Shown: positions 23,313 to 36,032, counted from the stretch's first letter. The stretch: DNA of 64,000 bases from Dipteronia dyeriana (GCA_032871835.1 CM065296.1:112168146-112232145); one strand, 5' to 3'. Notes: generated by a model not told the origin, from the letters alone. Numbers and translations are program-made.

Positions 23313-23884
23313 ATCTTAATTTTGGATTTGCTTTGTTTACTTAATAGAGCGAGCAATATATAACAAAATTAAGGTGGAAAAAAGAAGATTTGTAGGAGAT
23401 GATGCGGAGATAGTTGGTTTTCACTATTGAGCACCACACTAATTTGATGAAGAGGAAGGTGAGGCACGTGTGTACCAACATAGATGATAATGTATTGATG
23501 TTATTCCTTATTTCCCTTTTGACCGTAGGTTTGTTTGTTAAGAGAAAGTGACTGATATTTTTCTTTCTTCTGTAACGGTAAGAACTGATTGATCATTGTT
23601 AAATTCTTCAGTTTTTACATATTAAAATTTGAATTAAATTCTCGAGTAAGGATTTGTGTGGTTGAGAGGATAATTAAGAGATATAAAACGGAAATCGATA
23701 ATAAATAACGTTTTAATTCTCTACATTAACTTTATATAAAATGTCAAATTCTAATCCTTTTAAGTAATTATTTATAAATGAAATAAATATCAAAATGATA
23801 TTAATTAAATGTTCTCACATAACAAAAATAGATAATTACCTTAATGATCGTCTATTTATTTGTGTTCTATTGAATTGACCGTTA

Positions 23885-24430
23885 GATGAAAATTTCTATT
23901 CAAAATGGTTATTATAAATAAATAGTATGATGAAAATGGTCATATGTAGGAAAATTTATTATAGTAGCTACCCTTTTGGTGAACTGTTACACTTGTGGAT
24001 ATCATTGGTGAAATGTTACAACAATGGACACCCAATTGTGATTTAAATTATTTAAAAAAAAAAAATTGTTACAACCTTCTTTTATATATATATTTTGGTG
24101 GAATTGGATCACCAAATTTTGTTTTTATTTTTTATTTTTTATTTTTTTTCTTTTTCTTAAAAAAAAATCTGATCTCCAATTTTTTTTTCTTCCAATTTTT
24201 TGTTATATATATATATTGAAACAAATTTCTGAAAAAAAAAAACCGATCTCCAACAGCCCATTAGAGAGCTGGTCGGTTGGAGATAAATTCCAATAAACAT
24301 TTTTTATTTATTTTAAAATTAGTTTTATGACCACTAGAGTAATGTCTAAACAAATGGTGGCTATTAAGGTAAATTTTTCTATGAATGACCATTTTTATCA
24401 TATTATTCATCGACAATAGCCATTTTAAAA
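23885..24430. mobile_element. Terminal-inverted-repeat element (foldback/MITE)
   Basis: The left arm (about 23885-23990: ttctattcaaaatgg, then atgatgaaaatggtca) is repeated in reverse complement at about 24330-24430 (tgaccatttttatcat, then ccattttaaaacgaa). Arms are about 100 bp with roughly 80% identity by eye. The loop is AT-rich. There are no genuine ORFs. The outer limits are approximate. Confidence 0.6.
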
Positions 24431-24449
24431 CGAATTTTTTATTTTTAGA

Positions 24450-24562
24450 CCATTTTGACAGTACACAGCCAAATAAGTGACTCGTAGGATAATTATCCTC
24501 GATCGTATAGCTACTTTGATAGCACACAATCAAATGAGTAACTAATAGAGTAATTATCCCCA
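24450..24562. repeat. Tandem duplication, about 62-bp unit
   Basis: Two degenerate units, each containing (c/a)ttt-ga-(c/t)agcacac(a/g)(g/a)-caaat-ga-gta and ending in taattatcc. Non-coding. Confidence 0.55.
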
Positions 24563-24564
24563 AC

Positions 24565-25302
24565 AAAAATAAAAGATTTTTTTTTTTAAAGTATTACAGT
24601 ATTATATAATTTTAGGATTTTTTTTAAAATATGAGGGTTTGAATCCATAATCTCATGGTGCATGTATAAGGGGTTAACTACTGAATCAACCCCATCTAGT
24701 CACACCTTTGAACCTTTTCAAACTTTAGTAAATGAAATTGTTAATTTGAGTATTGATACATGAGTAATGCAAAGCTTTCTAAATTCTTTCTGTGTTAACA
24801 TGTAATATATTAATATCTTATAAATCATAATATTATACGATGAAGTTACGTGATATAATATCGACATCAATACCATTTAAAAAAGAATTTGAAAAATTCT
24901 GTACGAAATGTAACATTACTCGTTATATACACGCATCTCTCATTTGTAATAGGTATCTTTTAAAGAGGGGGCAATGAACGTGGAGCCCTGGCTCACAATT
25001 CTTTGAGACCAAAACATTCTCAAAACTTTTGGACCGCAGATTAACATAGCAGTCTAGCAGCATCTCACAATCGACTTTCAAGATATGGGCTTCAGGTCCA
25101 TTGCATTTCTTTTTTATATATTTTCAATTATTTTATTTTATATTCCAAGTTCTTTACTTCTTTCTGATATATTGATTAAGGAAAAAGAAAAAATAATAGC
25201 AAAGGAGCATAAACCCAATATCTTGTGTTGAGAGATTTTACTGCTTTCTCTGTAAGTCTGTATCGTCTCTTGGCAGTTTGGCAGCAGCTTTTGGTGAAGA
25301 CA
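24565..25302. other. Intergenic region upstream of the TGD5-like gene
   Basis: No gene was identified. The final 250 bp should contain the promoter and 5' leader of the TGD5-like gene. Confidence 0.45.
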
Positions 25303-27916
25303 ATGGTGATTACTAACTTCAATGGAACTGGTGTTGGATTTGGTATGTCCATCAAAATTTCTTATCATAATTAAGCATATAGCTGTTCATTATAATTGGG
25401 TCATTTGTTGGATTGTTTATTTTATTTTTTTATTTTTTTCAATGTTATCTGAATCAAATTTTCGAATTTTCGCAATTTTTTTTCCAGGTTTTGGTGTCGG
25501 TTGCGGATTTGGTGTAGGATGGGGTTTTGGAGGTCTGTTCTTAATCTTATCATTCAACTTTCTTTTATGTTTTCAATATGCAATTGGCTGCTTGCTCCAG
25601 TATTTTTGGATTGTATAGTGGTAGTTGTTTTTATTTAAGAATTAAACATCAAGTTCGAAGAAGAAGTAATATATACTGTATTGTGATCATTCAAATAATT
25701 GGATGTCGCGGCTTTAACACTAGTTTAGTTGGAGAAAAAAGGAAAGGAGTGGGAGTTGTGAAGGTGAAGTAAAAGGGAAGAAAGGAAGGAGACTTGTCTT
25801 CCTTCCATATGTTTGCTCGACTGAATTAAAGGATCATAAGGGGTTAAACTTATTGTCCCGACCAAGAAATCGTAGTTTCTAAGCCATTTGAAAGCACCTA
25901 CTTGGATATTATATCCCACGAGTTCTCCGACTGCCCTTTCTAATTTAGAGATGTAAGGGATAAGAAAGAAGGAGATTTTAACTTATTACTATTTGGTATC
26001 CTTCAAGAAAGCTAGGGAGTGGAAGTCATAACTGTTAACTTGATCATTATACTGTTATACTTATATGATAGAGTTTTATATCTTCTTTCAAATTTATGAT
26101 ATTTATCTAGAATAAGGTTTAAATAATGACAAAAATACAAAATGAGTGTTTCTTTTCTGTCATTTAAGGAAGGCCGAGGTTTGTGGGGTTGGAATTTGGA
26201 GGTATTGAAAATAATTTCTCTCTTCCTGGGTTCTTCTTCCCTTCTTATAACTTCATTCCATCCAAGAAGAGGAAAGTCTTCCCTTTATCCTTTCCTTTTC
26301 TACTGTATCAAGTGTAAATTATCATAAACTGTTTGCTGTTTAAATTAGTTACAGCATTTTAGTTTTAGTAGGTCTTTTAACCTGCATATTATGCTAGACA
26401 AAGCCAACATAAAAAACGAAGTTGCCTCCATGGAAATCGTTAACTATTTGATTTTGCCATCAAATTTAAGAAATTGGTGGGACTGGTTATTGTCATGTTT
26501 ATCAGTTTATGTGACATGAAAAATGGACTGCCAATTCATTTAGTTGACAAATATTTTGATTATAATGCTGTGTTGATTTGGGAGTTATGACTCTTGAACC
26601 TAGCAGTGTATTGTTTACCAAGTCATTCAATAAACTCACACTATGCTTTGTCTACTAATCATCTCTACTGTGAGGTGACATGGGGAATTTTTTCATCTAA
26701 TTAATATAGTTGATTTCTTTCCTCTTTACTTGTTTAAGTCTTTCTAATATTGAGAGCGGTGTTTGAGAACAACCCTTTTACAAAGTTGGTCAGATAGGAA
26801 AGTAACAAATTTATCTGATATAATACTTAGAACTTTGTAGGTGATGATGTCTATGTCTTAGATGAAATGGTCAACCTAAGTTATGTAAATTTAATTAGAG
26901 ATTTGAAAGGTGATCCCTCTCTACCCAATCTCTCTTATTTCTGGGCTCTCGGTACTGGAAATAAAGTCAAGCTTAACCCTGAGAGTCAACTCTACAATAA
27001 ATGGAGGTCCTTGTCATTGGATGTTAGGGACTTTCTAGGTACTTATAAACTAAAGAAAAGCTATATCTCCTTGGTGTCAATTCGAAAGGGAACCGAACGA
27101 AATGGAAGGATTGATTTTTGTTGACGAGTTAGAAGTAGGAGAGAATTATATTCTTGCTCATTCCATTGGTTGCTTTATTTTGGTTTTTGGGAAGAACAAT
27201 AGCAGGGTAGAAATAGCTGAGCCTTTCCCATAATGTATTTTGATGCTCTGTTGATGGTTCTGGATTCTTTATATCTTACCCACGATGGGGTTCTGTTGGT
27301 GGGCAATTGATGTTTGGCATAGGCATGATCCAACAATGTTGGAGTTGTAACACTTTGAAGAGAAATCCCATGGCTCTTGTACAACCTTCTACATCTTGTT
27401 ATGTGCTTTGTTCAATTCATTGAAATGATGTATGGCAACACAAATGAATTGCTTAATATCTGATGAAATGCATTTGATGGTTGTGGTTTCTTTTAAAACC
27501 TGAACCTCGTTAAAGATTTACAATATGTTCATATTTCTGAATCAAGCTTCACATTTGCTAATTTATAATGCTTCTCTCTGCAGGCATGCCATTAAATATT
27601 TTGGGCCTTGGTGCAGGTATTATAGACCGCATTACACAGAAAATTCTTCAATTAATTTATCTTACTTCTCTATATTTAATTGTGCTTATCGTATCAGCCT
27701 ATGGGTGAGTCATTCACATTTGAATATGGTTTTGAAGGTGGGGGCTGTGGTGTTGGATTAGGTATTGGTTGGGGATTTGGCACTGCCTTTGGTAGTCAGT
27801 ATCGCTCATCAAGGGTCACATTCCACGGCTCGGAAATTGGCAGTAAGGATCAAAGTGATGGGAGGGAGTTGAAAAATATACCTGAAAGCAGCGAGAAAGT
27901 TCGTGCTTCACATTAG
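25303..27916 (+). CDS. TGD5: Small glycine-rich protein, TGD5-like (ER-to-plastid lipid transfer)
   Basis: Four exons: 25303-25342, 25488-25532, 27584-27616 and 27738-27916, all phase-1 GT-AG introns, giving 98 residues. The first three exons are only 40, 45 and 33 nt. The protein alternates glycine with hydrophobic residues ([16 protein letters not shown], then [18 protein letters not shown] and [18 protein letters not shown]) and ends in a polar tail of about 30 residues. This layout matches Arabidopsis TGD5, a small glycine-rich protein of the plastid outer envelope. TGD5 works with TGD1, TGD2 and TGD4 in moving lipids from the ER to the plastid. The call rests on remembered sequence character, not a search. 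Intron 2 is 2.05 kb. Because the exons are so short, gene finders will tend to miss or misbuild this gene. Confidence 0.8.
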
Positions 27917-28147
27917 CTTCCAAACCCAAGTATGATTCCACATAGAGCAAGCCAAGAATGCACGTTGGAGATCTTTAGGTTTCAGAAATGTCTAGCGAAT
28001 AGGAAGAACACTGTCTGCCCATTAATTTGTTTTGGCTTATAAAATTCTGCTATTCTTGTAAAACATGAGGATGGTTTGATACATAGGTCAGCCTTTGAGG
28101 TCCATAAGCAATTCGGAGATGTTTATTATGTATGGTGGAAGTCTACG

Positions 28148-28970
28148 GATTGCCGATGGGGAAATGGGGGCGGATGTAGGTTTCCCCATCCCCAACCCCA
28201 TTTTCCAAACCCTCCCCCATCCCTTCCCCTCATTTCCCCATTTTCCCATTTGGGGGAAATGGGGTTGGGGTAATTTTGGGGGGAGGTCCCTTCATCCCTA
28301 TCCTCATTTTCCCATTTCCCCCATTTTTTCCGTTTCCCCATTTCCCCATTTCCCCAAAGTCCCACATTTTTCCATTCCTCCATTTTTCCTATATCAGTAA
28401 AAATTACATATTAAAGAAACACATAAATTCGTAATCCAATAAATTCAAAAACATAATAACATCCCATACAAATTGAAATGAATGTTAAGTTATTTAATAT
28501 GTATATATAGTTAGTAAAATATGTTAATAAATTATATAGAGTTTGCTTGATGTGTAATTTAACAAGAAAATCAATATGTATATATAGTTAGAATGCTCGG
28601 TGTGTAATTTAAGTTATAGTTTATAAATATGTATATATAGTTAGTAAAATAAAAATAATAAAAATATATATTAATATATTTTTATATAATATTATAATAT
28701 TTAGGGGAAATGAGGAAATGAGGAAATGAGGAAATGAGGATGGGGGCACCTAACCCCAACCCCATCCCCATTTCAAGGAATTTGTGGGGGAAATGGGGAA
28801 ATGGAGAAATGGGAATGGGGACATGTCCCCCCATCCCCAACCCCATTTAAATTTGGGGTTAAAAGTCACCCCCATCCCTTCCCATTTTCTCATTTTCCTT
28901 AAAAAAAAATTCCCAAATGGCGATGGGGGAGCAGGGGTTCGGGATCCCGGGGTAAAATGACCATCTCTAG
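28148..28970. mobile_element. GGGGAAAT/CCCCATTT-rich repetitive element
   Basis: Alternating G-rich and C-rich tracts lie at about 28150-28400 and 28700-28960, around an AT-rich core (about 28400-28680). The core has three copies of atatgtatatatagttag. A gaggaaat array lies at about 28706-28740. The arrangement (inverted G/C-rich subterminal arrays around an AT core, right tip near CCATCTCTAG) resembles hAT MITEs of the TAGxGATGG class, but I found no clear left tip or target duplication. ORFs in it are compositional. Confidence 0.5.
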
Positions 28971-29593
28971 GCAGAACCCTTCTATTTCTAGTAAAACGTT
29001 TCTACAAAAGACTGTTATGTCTAAGAAGTGCCCATTTTTTCATGTTATGTTATACTAGTAAACTTTTATGTTATAATTAATCAACAGAGAAAGACCAAAT
29101 CATCTTTATGATGCTTTTGATTTTTTTTTTCTAAATTATTTATCGGAAATATTGGGTGGATTGATGAGGAATGGTTTATATTTCCCTTCCCGGGTATTCA
29201 TTGCCTCACATAAAATCCCATCACACCAAAAGCAAAGCTAACATGTCTGCAAGACTGCAACTATGCTTCTCACAGGAAGCTTTATTTCTTTAAGCAAATG
29301 GGCCCATTCAAAGTAATCAAAATGGATCACGCTGATATGGGTTTGGATTAGTTTAATATTTGTTAAGGAAGACTGGTCGGGTCTGATAATGGCATATTGG
29401 TAATTATATACACATAGTTTTCAAACACACAACAGTGTCCAAAATTAAGAAGAGTAGATGCAGAAACGTGAAACTCTGTCGGCAGTCCAGATTAGGAAAA
29501 AATGGGTTGTATTAGGTGGTGGGTATAAAAACGTACGATTTAACCTTTTGGTCGGTCGATTTTACCGATTAATTGGTCTAGACGGTGTTAAAG

Positions 29594-31219
29594 TGACAGG
29601 ACCCACCCCGGCTCCTCTTTTGAGTACGAGGGAGACCCTGTGGGCTGAACTTTTACTATCATGATAAAAAGACTTCTACTAAGATTTCCATAGGAAATAC
29701 TTGCTTTTAAACATAAATAAATGCAAGGAGAAAATTGGAGAGTACAAAATGTATATAATTGCAATTCATTTACATATTTTCGTTCGTTACAAAAAGTTTA
29801 TCAAAAATGACCGTTCGGACCAAAAACCGACCACTTAAAAAACTAAGTAACCAGTCCATCCCGAGTGGGAAACCGAACAGGCCGAGTAAGAAATCCGAGT
29901 AGGCCGAGTAGACCGAATAGGCCATGTGGGCCGAGTAGGCCGAACAGACCGAGTAGAAATCCAACAATGTTCGGACCATGCCTACCGTCCCGACCACGCC
30001 TACCGTCCCGACCATGCCGACCTCACATTTCTAAATATGCACAGAAAAATTAAAATGCATGATTTTTATGCTTCTTGATGCCATCGAGTGGCCCACCTTA
30101 AAACTTCTGAGTCCGCACAACCGAGCAGCTACCTGGATAAATATTTAAGAGTGAAAGGATGAGAGCTAACGCCCAGTGAGTGAATAAAAATCTTTTAAAA
30201 ACACTTTTCTAAACCACTTTACAATAAGCATTCAGTAATACATGGTATAAGATAATATATCTACTTTCGTGCTGAATAAACTGAATGCTTCTCTTTGCTG
30301 AACAAGAATAAATACTTTATAAAATCTTTATCTTCACCAAATTCGTACCGAGGATATCCTCCATACGTAAGCCGAAATACTTCGGGCAAACGCAGTCATG
30401 AATAACTTCTGGTCATACCCGAACAGAGCGACTCAATTACTCTTTCTCTGGCCATGCTCGGGCAGAGCGACTCTCTGGTCATACAAGTGCAGAGCGACTC
30501 TGTTACTCTTTCTCTAGTCATGCACATGCAGAGCGACTCATGACATACACATTTGTAGAACGGCCCCTAAAGCCAACCATAATCATAACTGGGGAAGGGT
30601 ATATGGTGCTTTTATAGAAATCATAATCTCTTCTTGATAATTCATAAAAATAATATACTATTTCTGAATGCTAATATAAGCATAAATATATATTTTCGGT
30701 TCTCTGTATACTCACCATCAATCATAAAATGCAATAAAAAGCAATAAAAAGCTTAAAATGATTTGCAGCAATTAAAGCATAAAACTGTAAACTTGAGTTA
30801 AAAATAAAACTGAAACTTAATTCACTCACAACTTAGTCGTCAAGCTTATCTAAGACTGAGTATGCTAGGTTCCCTTCGTCTTCTTTCCCTATCAATCACA
30901 AAATCCAATTAGAAATTGGGTATCAAAGAAGAACTGAAATCTGTAATTACGAGAGCTTCACTGACTTTTCTCTTTTCTTCTCTTTCCTTTCTTCCGCTGG
31001 ATTCTACTGCTTTCTAGCTCTCACAACATTTATCCTCGTATATATATATACTCATGGAAGGACACAGCTGAAGTTGTGAACTAATTAACCAAGCTCACAG
31101 CTGCCTGTCAGCCATACAATCCACTTAGGCTTACTCATCTGATGCCTTTTTGTTTCACGCTTATCCCATTTTATTTTCAAATTGGGCCTTTCAATTGGGC
31201 CTAAGACATGGGTGTTACA
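29594..31219 (-). repeat. 3' LTR of the Ty3/gypsy element
   Basis: 1626 bp bounded by TGACAGGACCC and GGTGTTACA in window orientation, so the LTR reads TGTAACACC to GGGTCCTGTCA on the element strand. It contains a cluster of ccgagtaggccgag repeats at about 29880-29960. Around 29975-30020 there is an extra cctaccgtcccgaccacg unit absent from the other LTR. Confidence 0.95.
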
Positions 31220-31234
31220 ATTCACCCCTCCATA
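31220..31234 (-). other. Polypurine tract of the Ty3/gypsy element
   Basis: On the element strand, ATGGAGGGGTGAAT lies immediately before the 3' LTR. It overlaps the end of the pol frame (natural TGA at 31222-31224). Confidence 0.75.
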
Positions 31235-32076
31235 TAAGAATTTCGTCCTCGAAATTTACTTAGCCGAAACAGATGGGGATATTGAGTCCGCATTTGATCT
31301 TCATGTTCTCAAGTCGCCTCTTCCACTGCATGATTTCTCCATAACACTTTTACAAGAGGAATGATCTTTGTACGTAATACTTGTTCCCTTCTATCTATAA
31401 TCTCAATAGGTTCCTCTTCATAATTTAAATCTTCTCTTAACTTCACTGGTTGCTTGGTTAAAACATGCGTAGGGTCGACTATATATTTTCGAAGCATAGA
31501 AACATGAAATACATCATGAATTCTTGAAAGTTCTGAAGGCAACGCTAAACGGTATGCCACTACTCCTACTCGGGCAATGATCTCATACGGACCAATGTAT
31601 CGTGGACTTAACTTACCACGTCTTCCAAATCGAAGTATACCTTTCCAAGGCGAAATTCGTAGGAATATAGTCACCTACTTTAAATTCAAGTTCCCTTCTC
31701 CGCTTATCTGCATAGCTTTTGTCTATCTTGAGCAACCTTTAGTCTGTCTCTGATTATTTTGATCTTTAATGTTGTGACTTGAACAAGTTCTGGACCTAAC
31801 AACTTTCTCTCGCCTATTTCATCCCAACACACCGGTGTTCTGCATTTTCTTCCATACAGAGCTTCATAAGGTGCCATTTCGATGCTAGCCTGATAACTGT
31901 TATTGTAGGCAAATTCTATCAAAGGTATATGTACATCCCAACTACCTTTGAAATCCATCACACAAGCTCGAAGCATATCCTCTAATGTCTGAATAGTACG
32001 CTCCGATTGACCATCAGTTTGCGGATGAAAAGCGGTACTACAATGCAATCTAGTTCCCAAAGCTTCTTGTAAACTA
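31222..32076 (-). pseudogene. Integrase C-terminal half and chromodomain, broken
   Basis: The minus-strand frame continues the integrase core (HPQTDGQSERTIQ, containing the catalytic Glu) through the [13 protein letters not shown] segment to a chromodomain ([16 protein letters not shown]). The chromodomain is typical of chromoviruses and targets integration to marked chromatin. Damage: a TGA replaces the expected Trp at 32079-32081, the frame shifts near 31705 and again near 31675, and another TGA replaces the Trp of the chromodomain EEATW motif at 31309-31311. After that stop the frame is again open to a natural end at 31222. Confidence 0.85.
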
Positions 32077-32078
32077 GG

Positions 32079-34213
32079 TCAAAATCTAGATGTAAACCGA
32101 GGATCTCTACCTGACACTATGGATACTGGTGCGCCATGAAGACGAACTATTTCATCAACATAAATTTTGGCTAATCTGTCAAGAGAGTAAGTAATACCGA
32201 TTGGCAGAAAGTGTGCAGATTTTGTAAGTCGGTCAACGATCACCCATATACTGTCGTGACCACTTTGACTACGAGGAAGTCCTACCACAAAATCCATGGT
32301 AACATGTTCCCATTTCCATTCGGGAATAGAAAGTGGTTGTGATAGTCCTGCTGGTTTCTGATGTTCTGCTTTGACTTGCTGACAAATCAAACATGTAGAG
32401 ACGAATTCTGCTATCTCTCTTTTCATACCTTGCCACCAGTAATGCTCTTTCAAAGTACGATACAACTTAGTACTTCCTGGATGCATTGCATAAGCTGAAG
32501 AGTGAGCTTCCTCTAAAATTTCATTCTTGAATTCCTTAATGTTTGGCACACACAGTCTGTTACCTAGAACCAATGTACCATCACTTCTCACTACAAAATC
32601 AGCTCGTAAGCTTTTTTGTACTTCTTCCTTCAACTTAACTAAATAAGAATCTTGAGTTTGCAGTTCTCGTATACGATCAATCAAAATAGGTCTAACCTGA
32701 AAAGTAGCCAGTAATGCTCCACAATCTCGTGCTTCCAGCTTAACTCTCAACATTCTTAATTCAGCTAATAATGGAAGTTGAATCATCTTCAAATGAGCCA
32801 TAGAACTTGAAGACTTCCTACTGAGTGCATCTGCCACCACATTTGCCTTACCAGGATGATATTCAATCGTGCAGTAATAATCTTTAATCAACTCAATCCA
32901 TCTTCTTTGTCTTAAATTCAGTTCCTTCTGAGTGAAAAGATACTGCAAGCTTTTATGATCTGTATAAATCTGACAAGTTACCCCATATAAGTAATGCCTC
33001 AAAAATTTTAATGCAAACACCACTGCAGGAAGCTTTAGTACATGGGTTGGGTAATTCTGTTCATGCTTCTTTAATTATCTTGATGCATAAGCTATCACTT
33101 TCCCATGTTGCATCAAAACGCAACCCAAACCATGTTTAGATGCATCACTGTAAACCATAAATCCATCACTTCCGGTTGGAAGAGCAAGTATTGGAGCAGA
33201 AGTCAATCTCTCATTGAGTTCTTGAAAACTCTTCTCACAAGCTTCCGACCACTCAAACTTCACATCCTTCTGAGTTAATCTTGTTAATGGTGAAGATATT
33301 TTAGAAAATCCCTCTACAAATCTTCGATAGTAACTTGCTAAACCCAAGAAACTTCTAATTTCAGTCACACTAACTGGTCGTTCCCAATTCACTATAGCTT
33401 CAACCTTTTGAGGATCAACATAAATACCATCACCAGAAATCACATGACCCAAAAATGTAACTCTATCGAGCCAGAATTGACACTTGCTAAATTTGGAATA
33501 AAGTTGATTCTCTCTCAAGGCTTGTAGAATAATCTCTAAATGCTCTGTATGCTCCACATCATCCTTAGAATAGATCAAAATGTCATCAATGAACACGATA
33601 AAAAATTTGTCTAGATAAGGATGAAATACCCTATTCATCAAATCCATAAAAACTGCTGGAGCATTTGTTAATCCAAAAGGCATAACTAGAAACTCATAAT
33701 GCCCATAACAAGTTCTGAAAGCGGTCTTTGGTATATCACAGTTCTAATCCTCAATTGGTGATAGCCTGTTCGTAAATCTATTTTGGAGAATACCTTTGCT
33801 CCCTGAAGTTGATCGAATAAGTCATCAATACATGGAAGGGGGTATCTATTACGCACCGTTGCTTTATTCAATTGCCGGTAATCGATGCATAAACGTAACG
33901 TTCCATCTTTCTTCTTAACAAACAGAATTGGCGCTCCCCATGGTGACACACTAGGTTTAATAAAATTCTTGTTCACCAATTCTTCTAATTGAATCTTCAA
34001 CTCTTTCAACTCTGTTGGAGCCATTCTATAAAGTGGAATAGAAATTGGAGTTGTGCCTGGGACCAAATCTATCACAAACTCAATATCTATATCTGGTGGT
34101 AATCCATGAAGATCTTTAGGAAATACGTCTGGAAATTTTCTTACCACCGATATATCTTCTAGTTTTACCACACTATCCCGAGTATCAATTACATAAGCCA
34201 GATAAGCTGAACA
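32079..34213 (-). pseudogene. Reverse transcriptase, RNase H and integrase N-terminal half, broken
   Basis: The minus-strand frame holds RT motifs ([31 protein letters not shown], the catalytic FIDDILIYS), RNase H ([27 protein letters not shown]) and the integrase zinc-binding region with the first core Asp ([10 protein letters not shown]). Damage: a frameshift near 33720 between LRIR and the GHYEF segment, and a TAA at 33075-33077 where RNase H should read through. The remainder is well conserved, which points to recent inactivation. Confidence 0.9.
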
Positions 34214-35929
34214 TTATTTCCTGAGCAACCGTCTGACAGTAATAGCCGATATAACACAAGAAGGAAGAATCCGACGTTCACCACAGAAAATAACATCCGA
34301 TTCCCATTGAAGTGTAAATTTTACCTCTTTTCGAAAACAATCTACAGTAGCATAGTGTATAGCCAGCCAATCCATTCCCAAAATAACATCAAAATCATGT
34401 ATATCAAGCGGGATCAAATCAACATGTAGCTCATGCTTACCGACTATGACCTTACTGTTTCTATATATATTCTCAGCCAATAAAGATTCACCAGTAGGTG
34501 TAGCCACTACCATACTAGAATCTAATGGTCTTAATTCTACATCCGCATATACCATAAAAGATCGAGATACAAATGAATGAGTAGATCCAGGATCAATGAG
34601 AACATGAGCATCGTGGCCAAAAATTGTTAACATACCTGTAACGACATCTGGAGTGGTCTTGGCATCTTGCTGAGTCATAGCAAAAACCCTTGCCTGAGTC
34701 ATAGCAAAAACCCTTGCCTGAGTACGAGGTCTACCCGACTGACTTCTCTGTTGGTTGCCTCCAACCCCTGCTGCGCTAGCTTGGGTTTTCCCTGTAGTTG
34801 TAGATCCTCCTACTCGGGATCCTCTTTGTCCTTGCATCTGACTAGTGCCACTTTGCATTGGTTGAAAACCTATATTCCTCTCTTCATTGCCTGCCTGGAC
34901 TAACTCGGGGCAATTTCTTTTTAAATGACCAGGTTGCCCACATTGATAACAACCTGATCTCCCCAAATAACACTCACCATCATGGTGCTTTCCACAAGTC
35001 TTACATAGAGGATGCCAACTTCTGCCCATACTAACACTCGGTTGCCGACTACCCATTGGCTGCTGGACTGAGGCTTGGCTAGAACCAGGTCCACGACTCT
35101 GTTGATAATTACTAATCTGACCTGAAAAACTGCCTATTGCCTTAGGCATTTTGTTATAAGAGCCTCCTACTGACCAGTTACTGCGCTTTTGCTTCTGTTG
35201 TTCAAATCTACGAGAGTCATTAAGGCATCTCTCCACTCTCAATGCAGCTTCAAACAACTTACCAAACTCAACATGTCCCGAAGTAATCACTATTGTCTTA
35301 ATTTCCGATCTAAATCCATCTTCGAATTTTCTACACTTATTTTCATCATCAGCGACTACATATGGAGCAACCCTCGAAAGTTCTGTAAATTTCTTCTCAT
35401 ACTCTTCTACTGTCATAGATCCCTGTACTAGTTTGAAAAATTCAGCTCTTTTCAAATCTTGATAGAAACGGGGATAATAATGATCATTAAATTGCTTCTT
35501 AAAATCCTCCCAAGTAATTCCTTCAGGAGTTCTTCGTTGAACTGAGGCCCACCAATCATATGCTTTCTCTTTTAGCAAAAACGTAGCTAAAGAGACCTTT
35601 TGCTCATCGGTGCACCTTATAACTTCAAATACACATTCTAGTTCATTCAACCAAGAACTAGCATTATCTGGATCTCCTGTTCCATCAAAATTCGTAGCTC
35701 CAAACTTTCATGCACGCTCAATAGAATTCTCTGGCACTCTCGTTTGGTGCTGAACCATGGCAGTCAACAAATCTGCAATTCTATCCATTGGTTCCTCCCT
35801 AGGTTCTGGTACATGAGGTTGAGCTATAGGTGGTTGAGGGTGTGATTCTATCTCGTTTTCACCTTGGTTACCACTCCTCTCTCCAAGGTCAGCTACCGAT
35901 CTTGTGCGTAGGTGGCCAACTCGACGCAT
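34214..35929 (-). pseudogene. Gag with CCHC knuckle and retroviral-type aspartic protease, broken
   Basis: The minus-strand frame opens at 35929 and encodes a Gag N-terminal region, the retrotransposon gag domain (YDWWASVQRR), a zinc knuckle CYQCGQPGHLKRNC at about 34930-34970, and a protease with VLIDPGSTHSFVS in place of the usual DSG/DTG. A TGA at 35708-35710 interrupts Gag in frame, probably from CGA. A TAA at 34214-34216 separates the protease from the RT frame, which continues in the same frame. The DPG in the protease active site is a further missense change. A short tandem duplication in the linker repeats TQARVFAM. Confidence 0.88.
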
Positions 35930-36017
35930 GATGATGTTACAAAATCAAAGTTATGCTTAAATGCATGAAACTAAATGCAAGCAATTATTCTGTGGTCTAA
36001 GGAATTATAAACCATAA

Positions 36018-36029
36018 GCTCTGATACCA
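36018..36029 (-). other. Primer-binding site (initiator Met tRNA)
   Basis: On the element strand the sequence TGGTATCAGAGC, complementary to the 3' end of initiator methionine tRNA, lies 3 nt inside the 5' LTR. Confidence 0.9.
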
Positions 36030-36032
36030 AGT

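Noticed and set aside
26867..27124. 85-codon ORF inside intron 2 of the TGD5-like gene
   Set aside because: It looks partly protein-like, but there is no recognised domain, no conserved start and no splice context. It may be a transposon fragment, but I could not support it.
28076..28400. ORFs rich in Pro, Phe and Gly in the CCCCATTT tract
   Set aside because: They are low-complexity translations of a repeat in three frames and both strands.
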